The notes beneath the pieces are model-generated. The model ran no database searches, was not told the DNA's origin, and saw nothing but the letters and a program-made list of their open reading frames with translations. Shown here one piece after another: positions 1 through 7,962 of a stretch of DNA of 34,671 nt. Within the stretch, counting starts at the first letter, position 1; each line of letters starts with the position of its first letter. The translations under genes and the position numbers were made by a program. Origin of the DNA: Spirochaetaceae bacterium (GTDB lineage: Bacteria > Spirochaetota > Spirochaetia > Treponematales > Breznakiellaceae); assembly GCA_031283755.1 (NCBI GenBank), contig JAITBE010000020.1, positions 1 through 34,671 of the forward strand. Direction: 5' to 3'.

Positions 1-95
1 GCGATAAGTCCGCCCCCGCCCGCAATTGAGTCTATAAGCCCTGCCAAAAAAACAAGGGGGCATACTATCAAAAATACAGAAAGTTCCAATTCCAT
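1..95 (-). CDS. TSUP (TauE/SafE-like) membrane transporter family protein, N-terminal fragment running off the window edge
   Basis: Minus-strand ATG at 95..93 translates MELELSVFLIVCPLVFLAGLIDSIAGGGGLI; the 'GLIDSIAGGGGLI' motif is typical of TSUP-family proteins. Only about 31 aa visible. Confidence 0.7.
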   Translation of the reverse strand, partial: MELELSVFLIVCPLVFLAGLIDSIAGGGGLI

Positions 96-109
96 AATTG
101 TTATCGATA

Positions 110-168
110 GAGCCTGTTCCAAAACTAATTGACTGTGCGCTAAACGCGCACGGTTTTGGAACAGGCTC
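110..168. repeat. Long intergenic hairpin of the 'cTGTTCCAAAA' family
   Basis: GAGCCTGTTCCAAAAC (110-125)/GTTTTGGAACAGGCTC (153-168), 16-bp perfect stem with inner GTGCGC/GCGCAC hairpin. Confidence 0.8.
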
Positions 169-203
169 TCGGAAAAACCGGTCAAAAACCCGGTTTTTCC
201 ATC

Positions 204-246
204 AAATCTAAGGAAGCTGTTCCAAAAACTGAAGTTTTGGAACAGC
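204..246. repeat. Intergenic repeat: AAATCTAA box followed by 'GCTGTTCCAAAA' hairpin
   Basis: AAATCTAAGGAAGCTGTTCCAAAAactgaagTTTTGGAACAGC. Confidence 0.7.
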
Positions 247-340
247 CTCGATAAAAAAAACTTTTCAAAAATCCGGCTGGTTTTTAAAAAGGCTTTGAAA
301 ATCCGGTTAAGCTCAAAAGTAAGCCGGCCCGTTTTCTCTT

Positions 341-382
341 AAATCTAAAGATGTTGTTTCAAAATCTGTTCTGAAACAGCAA
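341..382. repeat. Diverged second copy of the AAATCTAA-hairpin repeat
   Basis: AAATCTAAAGATGTTGTTTCAAAAtctgttcTGAAACAGCAAC. Confidence 0.65.
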
Positions 383-404
383 CTTTTATTTGGCCATACC
401 CCGG

Positions 405-797
405 CTAGAATTTAATTATTTGGGGCTCCCCCGTAAAAGATGAAATAGTGGCGACGGCATTTTTAAGATAAAAAACCTGGGTATTACCGTCATCAGCCGA
501 ATACGACGATTTTAATACCGGATAGGCATCTAACATATGCCGTCTTACCTCTATCCGGTCGTCTTCCACCAGAGTGGCTTCTATACGAATCCATTTTTCA
601 CCCAGCATTGCACAAATTTCGACATTTGGGTTGGCTTTAATTTGTTTGGATACATTTTTTACCTTCCCTGTTTGGATATACAGTTTATTTTCAAAAATAT
701 CCACCGTACCAAAGGGCCGGACCCGCGGTTTATTACCATCAATTGTTGCCAAATAATATGTTTCACCCTTTTTCAAGAAATCGTACACTTCTTTCAT
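405..797 (-). CDS. Pyridoxamine 5'-phosphate oxidase-like FMN-binding protein
   Basis: 130 aa ORF: MKEVYDFLKKGETYYLATIDGNKPRVRPFGTVDIFENKLYIQTGKVKNVSKQIKANPNVEIC..., a typical small PNPOx-like split-barrel pattern. GGAGGAA-type RBS upstream. Confidence 0.85.
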   Translation of the reverse strand: MKEVYDFLKKGETYYLATIDGNKPRVRPFGTVDIFENKLYIQTGKVKNVSKQIKANPNVEICAMLGEKWIRIEATLVEDDRIEVRRHMLDAYPVLKSSYSADDGNTQVFYLKNAVATISSFTGEPQIIKF

Positions 798-1060
798 CCG
801 TTGTTCCTCCGTAATTTCAAGTTTGAATATGGTTTACCCTGCCTCCGGCATAAAATATGAGTCGAGGGTCTTAAGGGCGCCTCTGGAAACCTGTTTTTCA
901 TAATTTACGGTTTATCCCAAAATCTTGTTCCCGACGATTTTTTATCATTCTTTAGGTGATTGTGTCAATAGCGCGATAAGTCTAAATCCATACAGGAATT
1001 AGACTTGAGTAGAGTTCGTTTCTTACGTGGCGCAACACGCAACGGTTATCCCCGGCGCGG

Positions 1061-2545
1061 TTACTCCGCCCAAGCCCGGCTTCTTCCTACGGCCTTGTGC
1101 CAGCCCGCAAGGAGTTTTTCCCGGACGGCTTCGTCCATTTGGGGGGTAAAGCCCCGATCCTGCTGCCAGGTACCCCGGACCTCCTCAATGCCCTGCCAGA
1201 ACCCTACGGCGATCCCCGCCAGGTACGCCGCCCCCAGAGCGGTGGTCTCCCGAATCCGGGGCCGCCGAATCCGGGCCCCGGAAATATCCGCCTGGAACTG
1301 CATGAGGAAATGATCCCGGCTTGCTCCTCCGTCCACCTTGAGTTCCGTGATTTTTGTCCCCGTGTCCTTTTCCATGGCCCGGATCAGGTCCAGGCTTTGG
1401 TAGGCGATGGATTCTTCCGCCGCCCGGATAATATGGTACCGCTTGGTACCCCGGGTAATACCCAGGATACAACCCCGGGCGTACATATCCCAATAGGGAG
1501 CGCCCAATCCCGTAAAGGCCGGGACCAGGTAGACCCCGCCCGTATCGGGTACCTTTCCCCCGTAGTACCCGGCATCGGCGCTTTCGGTGATGAGCCGCAT
1601 CTCGTCCCGGAGCCATTGGATCACCGCGCCCCCCACAAAAACGCTGCCCTCCAGGGCGTATTGGACCCGGCCGCTTACCCCCGCCGCCAGGGTGGTTAAA
1701 AGGCCGTTTTGGCTTTCATAGGCTTCCGTTCCGGTATTCATCAATAAAAAACACCCCGTACCGTAGGTATTCTTCGCCTCCCCCTTCTCAAAACAGCATT
1801 GACCAAAAAGAGCCGCCTGCTGATCCCCCGCGTCCCCGGCGATGGGGATTTCCACCCCCTGAATATTCGCCGTACCGTAGACCATCCCCGAGGGGCATAC
1901 CTGGGGAAGCATGGCCCGGGGTATGTCCAGGGCGGAAAGAAGGGTATCGTCCCAGTCGAGTTTATGGATATTGTAGATCATGGTACGGCTGGCATTGGTA
2001 TAATCCATGACATGACCTTGGCCGTTGGTGAGCTTCCAAATAAGCCAGGAATCCACGGTGCCAAAGAGGATCTCCCCTTTCCGGGCCCGGTCCCGGGAGC
2101 CTTCCACATGATCCAGGATCCATTTTATCTTGGTACCGGAAAAATACGCATCCGGTACAAGCCCGGTGGTTTTTTTAATATGATCCCCCAGCCCGTTTTC
2201 TACCAGGTCATCCACGAGGTCCGAGGTGCGCCGGCATTGCCATACGATAGCGTTGTAGATGGGCCGGCCGGTTTGTTTATCCCAGAGGATGGTGGTTTCC
2301 CGCTGGTTGGTGATACCTATGGCGGCAATATCCCGGGCGGAAATATCCTTTTGGGTGATAAGTTCCATCATTACCGCGTATTGGGAAGAATAGATCTCCA
2401 TGGGGTCATGTTCAACCCAGCCCTCCCGGGGGTAAATCTGGGCAAATTCCTTTTGGGTCAGACCGATTATATTCTGTTCCCGGTCAAAGAGGATCGCCCG
2501 GGAACTGGTGGTTCCCTGATCCAAAGCCAATACATATTTTCCCAT
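1061..2545 (-). CDS. glpK: Glycerol kinase
   Basis: 494 aa, [24 protein letters not shown]..., [48 protein letters not shown]-family glycerol kinase signatures. Confidence 0.97.
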   Translation of the reverse strand: MGKYVLALDQGTTSSRAILFDREQNIIGLTQKEFAQIYPREGWVEHDPMEIYSSQYAVMMELITQKDISARDIAAIGITNQRETTILWDKQTGRPIYNAIVWQCRRTSDLVDDLVENGLGDHIKKTTGLVPDAYFSGTKIKWILDHVEGSRDRARKGEILFGTVDSWLIWKLTNGQGHVMDYTNASRTMIYNIHKLDWDDTLLSALDIPRAMLPQVCPSGMVYGTANIQGVEIPIAGDAGDQQAALFGQCCFEKGEAKNTYGTGCFLLMNTGTEAYESQNGLLTTLAAGVSGRVQYALEGSVFVGGAVIQWLRDEMRLITESADAGYYGGKVPDTGGVYLVPAFTGLGAPYWDMYARGCILGITRGTKRYHIIRAAEESIAYQSLDLIRAMEKDTGTKITELKVDGGASRDHFLMQFQADISGARIRRPRIRETTALGAAYLAGIAVGFWQGIEEVRGTWQQDRGFTPQMDEAVREKLLAGWHKAVGRSRAWAE

Positions 2546-2847
2546 ATCACCACTCCTTTAGCCGCCGCGGCTGTTTGAAAACATCAGACTTTGAAAGGGG
2601 TTGTCCAAAAAGGCGAGAAAAACTTATTTGGACAGCTTCCTTAATGCGGCATTTGCTCCCGTTTCAACGAAACAAGAACAAATGCGCCGGACCGCAGGTC
2701 CGCATTGCCCAGGAAGCGGTCAACTTCCCGGGCATCCCCAAGCATCATTAGATTTAGGAGGGAAAACGCCCCGGTTTAATTTGTCCGGGGCTTAACCGCT
2801 TTTCCCTCTCCGGTTTCAAGGCCAGCCGGTTTTTGAGACCGGTTCAA

Positions 2848-3951
2848 TTAAAAGTCAAATTTATAAGCATCCATTTGGTATTCTTCTTTTAAAGCCTTGA
2901 TAGTTTTTTTGAGACTTTCGTTCAAGGGAACCCCCGTATCTTTCCGGGAGAGCCAGGCCAGGTATTCCTTTTCACCGGCGGTATAGATCCGGTCCTGACC
3001 GGGCATCTTTTCCGAGGCCCGGAGTTCCCGCAGAATATCGCCGGTGGTTTTTTTGAATTGCTCCGGCTCCACAAAGGATGCAGTATCAATGGCAATAAAA
3101 AAATGTCCCAGGTGATAGGGGACTTTTTTACCCGAAGGATCAAAACCGTTCAGGGCCTTCAAGAACTGTCCCTGCTGGAGGGCCGCGGAGAGGATCTCCA
3201 CCACCGTGGCGTAGCCGTATCCCTTATAACCGGCGGTTTCGTCCCCCAGGCCGCCCAGGGGCGCCAAGGCGGAAGTCCCCGCGGTAAGTCCCGCCAGGGC
3301 TTTGGCGGGATCGGTTTCGCTGCCGCCGTCCCGGTTGATCACCCAGCCCTGGGGCATGGTTTTGTTAATCCGGTTATAGTGTTCTATTTTTCCCCGCTGG
3401 GAGACTGAGGTGGCGCAGTCAAGCACAAAGGGGAAATCCTCGTCCGTGGGAATTCCCACGGTCAAGGGATTGGTACCCAGCATATTTTCGATTCCGAAGG
3501 TAGGCGCTATGGAGGGCCTGGCATTGGTTCCCGTTATGCCTATCATCCCCTCCTTGGTAGCCATGGTAGCATAATAACCGGCGATGCCGTAATGGGTAGA
3601 GTTGCGTACCGCCACCATACCCATGCCGTATTTTTTTGCCTTGTCAATGGCCATCTGCATGGCGCGTTTCCCGATCACCTGGCCCATACCATCGTGACCG
3701 TCAACTACCGCCGTGGCAGGTCCCTCCCGGACTACCTCAAAACGGGTACGGGGATTCTGAATGCCGTCCTTGATCCTATCTATATAAATAGGCTTGAACC
3801 GGCCCACACCATGGGAATCAATACCCCGCTTATCCGACTCGATCAATATTTCAGCACAGACCGCCGCATCCTCAGGGGGTACTCCGGCTTTTATGAACAC
3901 ATCTTTCATAAAAGCTTCCATTTTATCAAAACTTTCGTACGTGACCGCCAT
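2848..3951 (-). CDS. Malate/L-lactate/ureidoglycolate dehydrogenase (LDH2/MDH2 family oxidoreductase)
   Basis: 367 aa; AEILIESDKRGIDSHGVGRFKPIYIDRIKDG, NSTHYGIAGYYATMAT, GTNPLTVGIPTDEDFPFVLDCATS are characteristic of the Ldh_2 family. Confidence 0.9.
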   Translation of the reverse strand: MAVTYESFDKMEAFMKDVFIKAGVPPEDAAVCAEILIESDKRGIDSHGVGRFKPIYIDRIKDGIQNPRTRFEVVREGPATAVVDGHDGMGQVIGKRAMQMAIDKAKKYGMGMVAVRNSTHYGIAGYYATMATKEGMIGITGTNARPSIAPTFGIENMLGTNPLTVGIPTDEDFPFVLDCATSVSQRGKIEHYNRINKTMPQGWVINRDGGSETDPAKALAGLTAGTSALAPLGGLGDETAGYKGYGYATVVEILSAALQQGQFLKALNGFDPSGKKVPYHLGHFFIAIDTASFVEPEQFKKTTGDILRELRASEKMPGQDRIYTAGEKEYLAWLSRKDTGVPLNESLKKTIKALKEEYQMDAYKFDF

Positions 3952-3962
3952 GTTTTCTCCTT

Positions 3963-4030
3963 AAAAAAAGAGTACAGCAAAATAACCTCCCGGCTATTTT
4001 GCTGTACTCTTAATCTCTTCAGCAAATAGG
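3963..4030 (-). promoter_or_regulatory. Attenuator-like leader of the LDH2-family gene: conserved motif, antiterminator and terminator
   Basis: Minus strand CTATTTGCTGAAGAGATTAAGAGTACAGCAAAATAGCCGGGAGGTTATTTTGCTGTACTCTTTTTTT. Motif 4023..4007; terminator stem 17 bp (AAGAGTACAGCAAAATA/TATTTTGCTGTACTCTT, 4011..3968) plus T7; alternative stem CTATTTGCTG (4029..4020)/CAGCAAA-A-TAG (4004..3994). Confidence 0.75.
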
Positions 4031-4202
4031 ATTTCCTTAAAAGTTTCCAAAAACCTTAATAAGTCTGTTCGGAAACATCAGGTTCCGAACAAGCTCATTA
4101 AAAACATACTACAAATATCGTTTTTTTGCAAGCGCTTCCGGTAACATTTTTAAATGAGGCATTTCAGGGGAGCCGCCATAAAATGCCGCATAAATGAAAA
4201 AC

Positions 4203-4823
4203 TCAAAAAAATCTGGGTTTTGGAATCGACCCAAGTTCCATATTTGATGAAGACACCGATACCGCCCCCGCCTCCAGGGCGTGCTGTACATCTTCCTTGT
4301 CCGAAACAAGTCCCCCGGCAATCACGGGTTTATTGATTATTTTGACGATCCTTCGGATTACCTTGGGTATAACCCCGGGCAAAATCTCAACCGCGTCTGC
4401 ATGATCCAGGGGAAACTGTTTTTCGATATTGACCAGGGACATGGAATCCAAAACAAAAAAACGCTGTACCGCTAAAAGCCCCCGGGATTTGGCGTGTTTA
4501 AGCAGATTTGTCTTGGTGGACAGGATACCGTCCGCCCGGGTATTTTCCGCGATAAAATCAACTACAACATCCCGGGAAGTCAATCCGTCAATAAGGTCGA
4601 TATGCACCAGGGCGATTTTCCCCGCATCCTTGATTTTTGAGACAATACCGGGAATGCTAAGGATGTCGCCAAAAAGCACAAACATGAGTCTGCCGCTCCC
4701 CGTGAGGCTTTTCTCCAGCCCTTCCATGGATTTTACCGCCAGGATTACCGGGGTGCTATGAAGAATCTCATAAAAAAATTCCGGGGAGGCGATATCTTTT
4801 TTCTTTATCAATATGTTCTGCAT
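4203..4823 (-). CDS. glpP: Glycerol-3-phosphate-responsive antiterminator (GlpP family, RNA-binding)
   Basis: 206 aa; VFLVLFGDILSIPGIV-like start, ALVHIDLIDGLTSRDVVVDFIAENTRADGILSTKTNLLKHAKSRGL, VEILPGVIPKVIRRI, PVIAGGLVSDKEDVQHALEAGAVSVSSS: GlpP family. Confidence 0.9.
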   Translation of the reverse strand: MQNILIKKKDIASPEFFYEILHSTPVILAVKSMEGLEKSLTGSGRLMFVLFGDILSIPGIVSKIKDAGKIALVHIDLIDGLTSRDVVVDFIAENTRADGILSTKTNLLKHAKSRGLLAVQRFFVLDSMSLVNIEKQFPLDHADAVEILPGVIPKVIRRIVKIINKPVIAGGLVSDKEDVQHALEAGAVSVSSSNMELGSIPKPRFF

Positions 4824-4840
4824 CTAAAGTACCGAATATA

Positions 4841-4868
4841 TCATTATGCCGAAATCCCTATCTGTCAA
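4841..4868 (-). promoter_or_regulatory. Putative sigma70-type promoter of glpP
   Basis: Minus strand TTGACA (4868..4863), 16-nt spacer, TAATGA (4846..4841), about 18 nt upstream of the glpP ATG. Confidence 0.55.
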
Positions 4869-5005
4869 CAGCAGCGGGGGCATAGTAAATTTTGGCGTTT
4901 CACGTCATAAAGCGCCATCAAAACCGCCCCGGTGAAAAGAATAACAAATTGCTTTCCCCCTGTCAGCCGGTTCTTGGGTATTAGTCCCTTCGACGAATAG
5001 AATTG

Positions 5006-5025
5006 GGGCTGTCCGGACAGCCCCT
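5006..5025 (-). terminator. Perfect 20-nt palindrome, possible terminator of the hydrolase at 5082..6989
   Basis: GGGGCTGTCCGGACAGCCCC just past the hydrolase stop; a second hairpin (CAAAGATAA...TTATCTTTG, about 5038-5074) lies between it and the stop. Confidence 0.5.
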
Positions 5026-5081
5026 GTTTCATCTCCGCCAAAGATAACGGACGATCCGTTGTCCATTATCTTTGGATATGG

Positions 5082-6989
5082 TTAAATAACCCGGGCCGCT
5101 ACTACCGTATTCGACATAGCAAAGAGGGTTACCACCAGGGCATTAATAAAAGCCCCCGCCCAGATTGACCCGGTTGCCCGGAAAAAGATTCTGGAAATAA
5201 CCGCCGCCGCCGGGAGGATAAATAAAAGCCCCCATAGCAGCACTCCGGCCAAGGCCGCGGTGATTTTCCCATCGGTAAAGGGAATGAACTGGAAAACCTT
5301 GACGCCGGTATTCATCAAGGCGATATAGTCAATCAGATGCAGAACCAGCAGTCCCCCAAAACTGGCTATGACAATAAGCAGGATGTTGATCCCTTCTCTT
5401 TGATTATTGATCCGGGTAAAGGTATTTTGACTCATGGCGCTTACCAGAAAAAAGAAAAGAAAGGACGGCAGATACCGAAGGTATATGCCCCATTTGGGAG
5501 GAGTAAGGGTTTTGATGCTCAACGTAAAAAACCGGAAATCGGTTTTGAAAAAGTAATCGCAGAGGGACAACATAAAATAACCCGCCGCGAATACACAGAC
5601 CGCCAGTACCGCCGCACGGAACACGCCCCTGCCGGAAAGTTTTATTCCCATGTTTTCAAAGGTACATCCGGCTTTTTTGGCAAAAACCTTGAATACAAAA
5701 AGATACAAGGCCACGGTAATTATTCCGGTAAGAAAATTGAGTACAAAAATCCCGTTAACACAGGGCAAGGGGAAAGCCGGGCTCGCGGGCATAAGTATTT
5801 TGACTGCCCTTCCTGAGGACAAGATATCAATGGAATAACCTACCGCCCAGTTGTACAAGAGCGGCGCAGGAATGAGCCCTATAATAAAAATTATTATATA
5901 CCGAAGCCTGCTCTTGCCGTCGGTGACAGCGGTAAGCCCCTGGGGTTCGGCTTGTTTTATGGCGCCGAAATAAGCGGTTTTGAGAAGCAACAGGCCAAAG
6001 GAAGTGATAAATACAAAAAAGGCTATCATAGAAATACCCGTCCCTAACTGCTTGGCAAACCAGCTTTGGGGAACAAAGGCCAGTTTACCTCCGGTCAAGG
6101 TAATATCAAAAAAGTCTACCACGTTCCCTACCGCTCGTCCGTTAAAATGAATCATGGGGTGATCATGGGGCGGTTGATAAACTATCCTCAGTTTTCCCTG
6201 TTGCGCGGCGCTGACAGCGGCGGCGCGATCCAAGGGGACCTTCTCTCCATAGGCATAGTAAGTATCATACTGGAAATCGGTGAATCCCATTCCCGCTTGG
6301 GCAGTCTTGCTGGTATTGAGATCGCTTCCCTTCACGGTCCCCCACATGCTTAAGGCCCATTCATCAAACTGTCCATATATTGAACCCATATTGACAGGCC
6401 AGGGCGCCAACAGGGCATTGCCATCACCATCAAGCGAAAAAGACTGGGAGGTGGGCAGCACCGCGATAGGGACCACGATATCGGGGTTAGTTTCCTTTAA
6501 TTCCCAAGCCTTGGCGGCTCCCGCCTGAATAGTGGATCCGCCCATGGAATGACCCACCATGCCAACCTTGGAAGAATCGGCATAGGGCAGTGTACCGATA
6601 TATTGCAGCGCCGCATAGGTCCCCATATCACCGTTAACCGGGTTGATTCTTTCATCGGGGAAGGTTGAGCCTCCGTGTCCATAGGCGTCTATGGCCATAA
6701 CTATGAAGCCCCGTTTTGAAAGTTCCACACAGTTTAAATCCTGTACCTCGGCGGTATTGTTATACCCATGACAGGAGATAACCACCGGGGCAGGATTTGC
6801 CGCGCTTGCGCTTTTAGGCACATACAACAAAGCCCTCATTTCCGCGCCGTCCCCGGTAACATACTTGATATCGTGGATTTTGACAAAACCGGCGCTGGTA
6901 TGGGCTATGTTCGCGATAATCGCACCAACCAGGATCATGACGAGCGCAATGATCATCACCTTAATAACACCGCCATTTTTTTTAGCCAT
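5082..6989 (-). CDS. Membrane-anchored alpha/beta-hydrolase with C-terminal multi-TM domain
   Basis: Start chosen at 6989 (MAKKNGGVIKVMIIALVMI) because of the GGAGAAATTGTATG RBS; the track extends to 7127 through the leader. PVVISCHGYNN, GMVGHSMGGST nucleophile elbow; C-terminal hydrophobic segments. Paralogous to 8601..10433. Confidence 0.85.
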   Translation of the reverse strand: MAKKNGGVIKVMIIALVMILVGAIIANIAHTSAGFVKIHDIKYVTGDGAEMRALLYVPKSASAANPAPVVISCHGYNNTAEVQDLNCVELSKRGFIVMAIDAYGHGGSTFPDERINPVNGDMGTYAALQYIGTLPYADSSKVGMVGHSMGGSTIQAGAAKAWELKETNPDIVVPIAVLPTSQSFSLDGDGNALLAPWPVNMGSIYGQFDEWALSMWGTVKGSDLNTSKTAQAGMGFTDFQYDTYYAYGEKVPLDRAAAVSAAQQGKLRIVYQPPHDHPMIHFNGRAVGNVVDFFDITLTGGKLAFVPQSWFAKQLGTGISMIAFFVFITSFGLLLLKTAYFGAIKQAEPQGLTAVTDGKSRLRYIIIFIIGLIPAPLLYNWAVGYSIDILSSGRAVKILMPASPAFPLPCVNGIFVLNFLTGIITVALYLFVFKVFAKKAGCTFENMGIKLSGRGVFRAAVLAVCVFAAGYFMLSLCDYFFKTDFRFFTLSIKTLTPPKWGIYLRYLPSFLFFFLVSAMSQNTFTRINNQREGINILLIVIASFGGLLVLHLIDYIALMNTGVKVFQFIPFTDGKITAALAGVLLWGLLFILPAAAVISRIFFRATGSIWAGAFINALVVTLFAMSNTVVAARVI

Positions 6990-7066
6990 ACAATTTCTCC
7001 TTCTCCGCTTTATTTTTTCCGGCTTTACCGCCGGCTTTTCCCTGATCCTCTTTATCCAAGGAGCAA

Positions 7067-7127
7067 TAAAAAATGGGCATGACAAACCCTGCGTTTGCCA
7101 TGCCCATACTCTTATTCTCTTGAGCAT
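7067..7127 (-). promoter_or_regulatory. Attenuator-like leader of hydrolase 5082..6989: conserved motif, antiterminator and terminator
   Basis: Minus strand ATGCTCAAGAGAATAAGAGTATGGGCATGGCAAACGCAGGGTTTGTCATGCCCATTTTTT. Motif 7125..7109; terminator stem 7107..7073; alternative stem ATGCTC (7127..7122)/GGGCAT (7105..7100). Confidence 0.75.
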
Positions 7128-7156
7128 TATACATTTTAGAGGAACATATCAAACTG

Positions 7157-7184
7157 ATTATACCAGGGAATCGATTGTTGTCAA
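7157..7184 (-). promoter_or_regulatory. Consensus sigma70-type promoter for the hydrolase at 5082..6989
   Basis: Minus strand TTGACA (7184..7179), 16-nt spacer, TATAAT (7162..7157); about 32 nt upstream of the conserved leader motif. Confidence 0.7.
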
Positions 7185-7412
7185 GGAAAATTTGACAGAA
7201 AAATCGTTAACAGGGGGGAGCACCGAAAAATGTCACATAAATGAGGCCGTTTCATTATAATGAAAAACTTCGGGGCAAGCTTACTTGCCAGTATGGTCCC
7301 TGTCTTCCAATGAAGAACCCAGGAGCAAACTCTAAGCAAGCTTGCTTGCCGGTATCTTCGTTGGATAGGAAATTTATTGTACTCTCCCACGTGAACCGGT
7401 GAGCGGGTTCTT

Positions 7413-7511
7413 TGGTCCATACCCCGATCTAAAGACTGTTTTACAACATATTCGGTGGTAGTAAATTTTCCGGAGCAAGTGCGAACCGAAGGTTCGACGG
7501 GGTATGGACCA
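7413..7511. repeat. 99-bp segment bounded by a perfect 14-nt inverted repeat
   Basis: TGGTCCATACCCCG (7413-7426) and CGGGGTATGGACCA (7498-7511). Confidence 0.6.
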
Positions 7512-7517
7512 CGCCTT

Positions 7518-7755
7518 CCAATCACGGGTTTATTGATTATTTTGATGATCCGGGCGGATTATCTTGGGTATAACCCCAGGCAAAATCTCAACCGCGTCCG
7601 CATGATCCAGGGGAAACTGTTTTTCGATATTGAGCAGGGATATGGAATCCAAAACAAAAAACGCTGTACCGCTAAAAGTCCCCTGGAATTTGGCGTGTTT
7701 AAGCAGGTTTGTCTTGGCAAACAGGATCCGAAAATCCTGATCTGGCAACAATAGC
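7518..7755 (-). pseudogene. Decayed partial duplicate of glpP
   Basis: About 215 bp nearly identical to glpP 4317-4535 (aatcacgggtttattgattattttgaygatcc...tgtttaagcagrtttgtcttgg), with an indel and no complete frame. Its end (tctggcaacaatagcggg) resembles the native glpP upstream region near 4861 (tctgtcaacagcagcggg). Confidence 0.85.
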
Positions 7756-7794
7756 GGGTACCTAATAATTTTTACAAAATTTTTGCGAATTTAT

Positions 7795-7823
7795 TTGACA
7801 GATTGGATATTCACTGATATAAT
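7795..7823 (+). promoter_or_regulatory. Consensus sigma70-type promoter reading toward the hydrolase at 8601..10433
   Basis: TTGACA (7795-7800), 17-nt spacer, TATAAT (7818-7823). Confidence 0.7.
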
Positions 7824-7862
7824 AAGAATTGAAATTTTGGGAAAGCAACCTCAGTTTTAGCA

Positions 7863-7900
7863 GGAAAAGTCGTCTTTTTGTCGCTTTTCCAAGTTTTTTT
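7863..7900 (+). terminator. Hairpin plus T-run in the second hydrolase leader
   Basis: GGAAAAG (7863-7869) ... CTTTTCC (7884-7890), then AAG and T7 (7894-7900). Confidence 0.45.
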
Positions 7901-7962
7901 CGCTGAACTGGGGGCACACCAATCGGGGTTTGAGAAAGGCTCAACAGCAATCATAGTTTATA

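Noticed and set aside
1-400. CRISPR-like array in the repeat-rich intergenic region
   Set aside because: Repeats are diverged hairpins of differing length without regular spacers; no cas genes in the window.
1799-2578. 259-aa plus-strand ORF opposite glpK (and similar long antisense ORFs, e.g. 1097..1699, 10457..11242, 16018..16647, 32141..32617)
   Set aside because: Lie fully antisense to well-supported genes; compositions are Pro/Gly/His/Arg-rich shadow translations with no recognisable domain.
2546-2847. Copy of the GCTSAAGAGAWTAAGAG leader upstream of glpK
   Set aside because: Searched by eye; only unrelated hairpins are present and no motif or U-run terminator close to the start was found.
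6990-7127. N-terminal extension of the hydrolase ORF to 7127
   Set aside because: The extension translates the leader/terminator hairpin; a good RBS and hydrophobic N-terminus start at 6989.
7530-7751. 73-aa ORF as a separate functional GlpP-like gene
   Set aside because: It matches only part of glpP with a frameshift and deletion; better explained as a relic.
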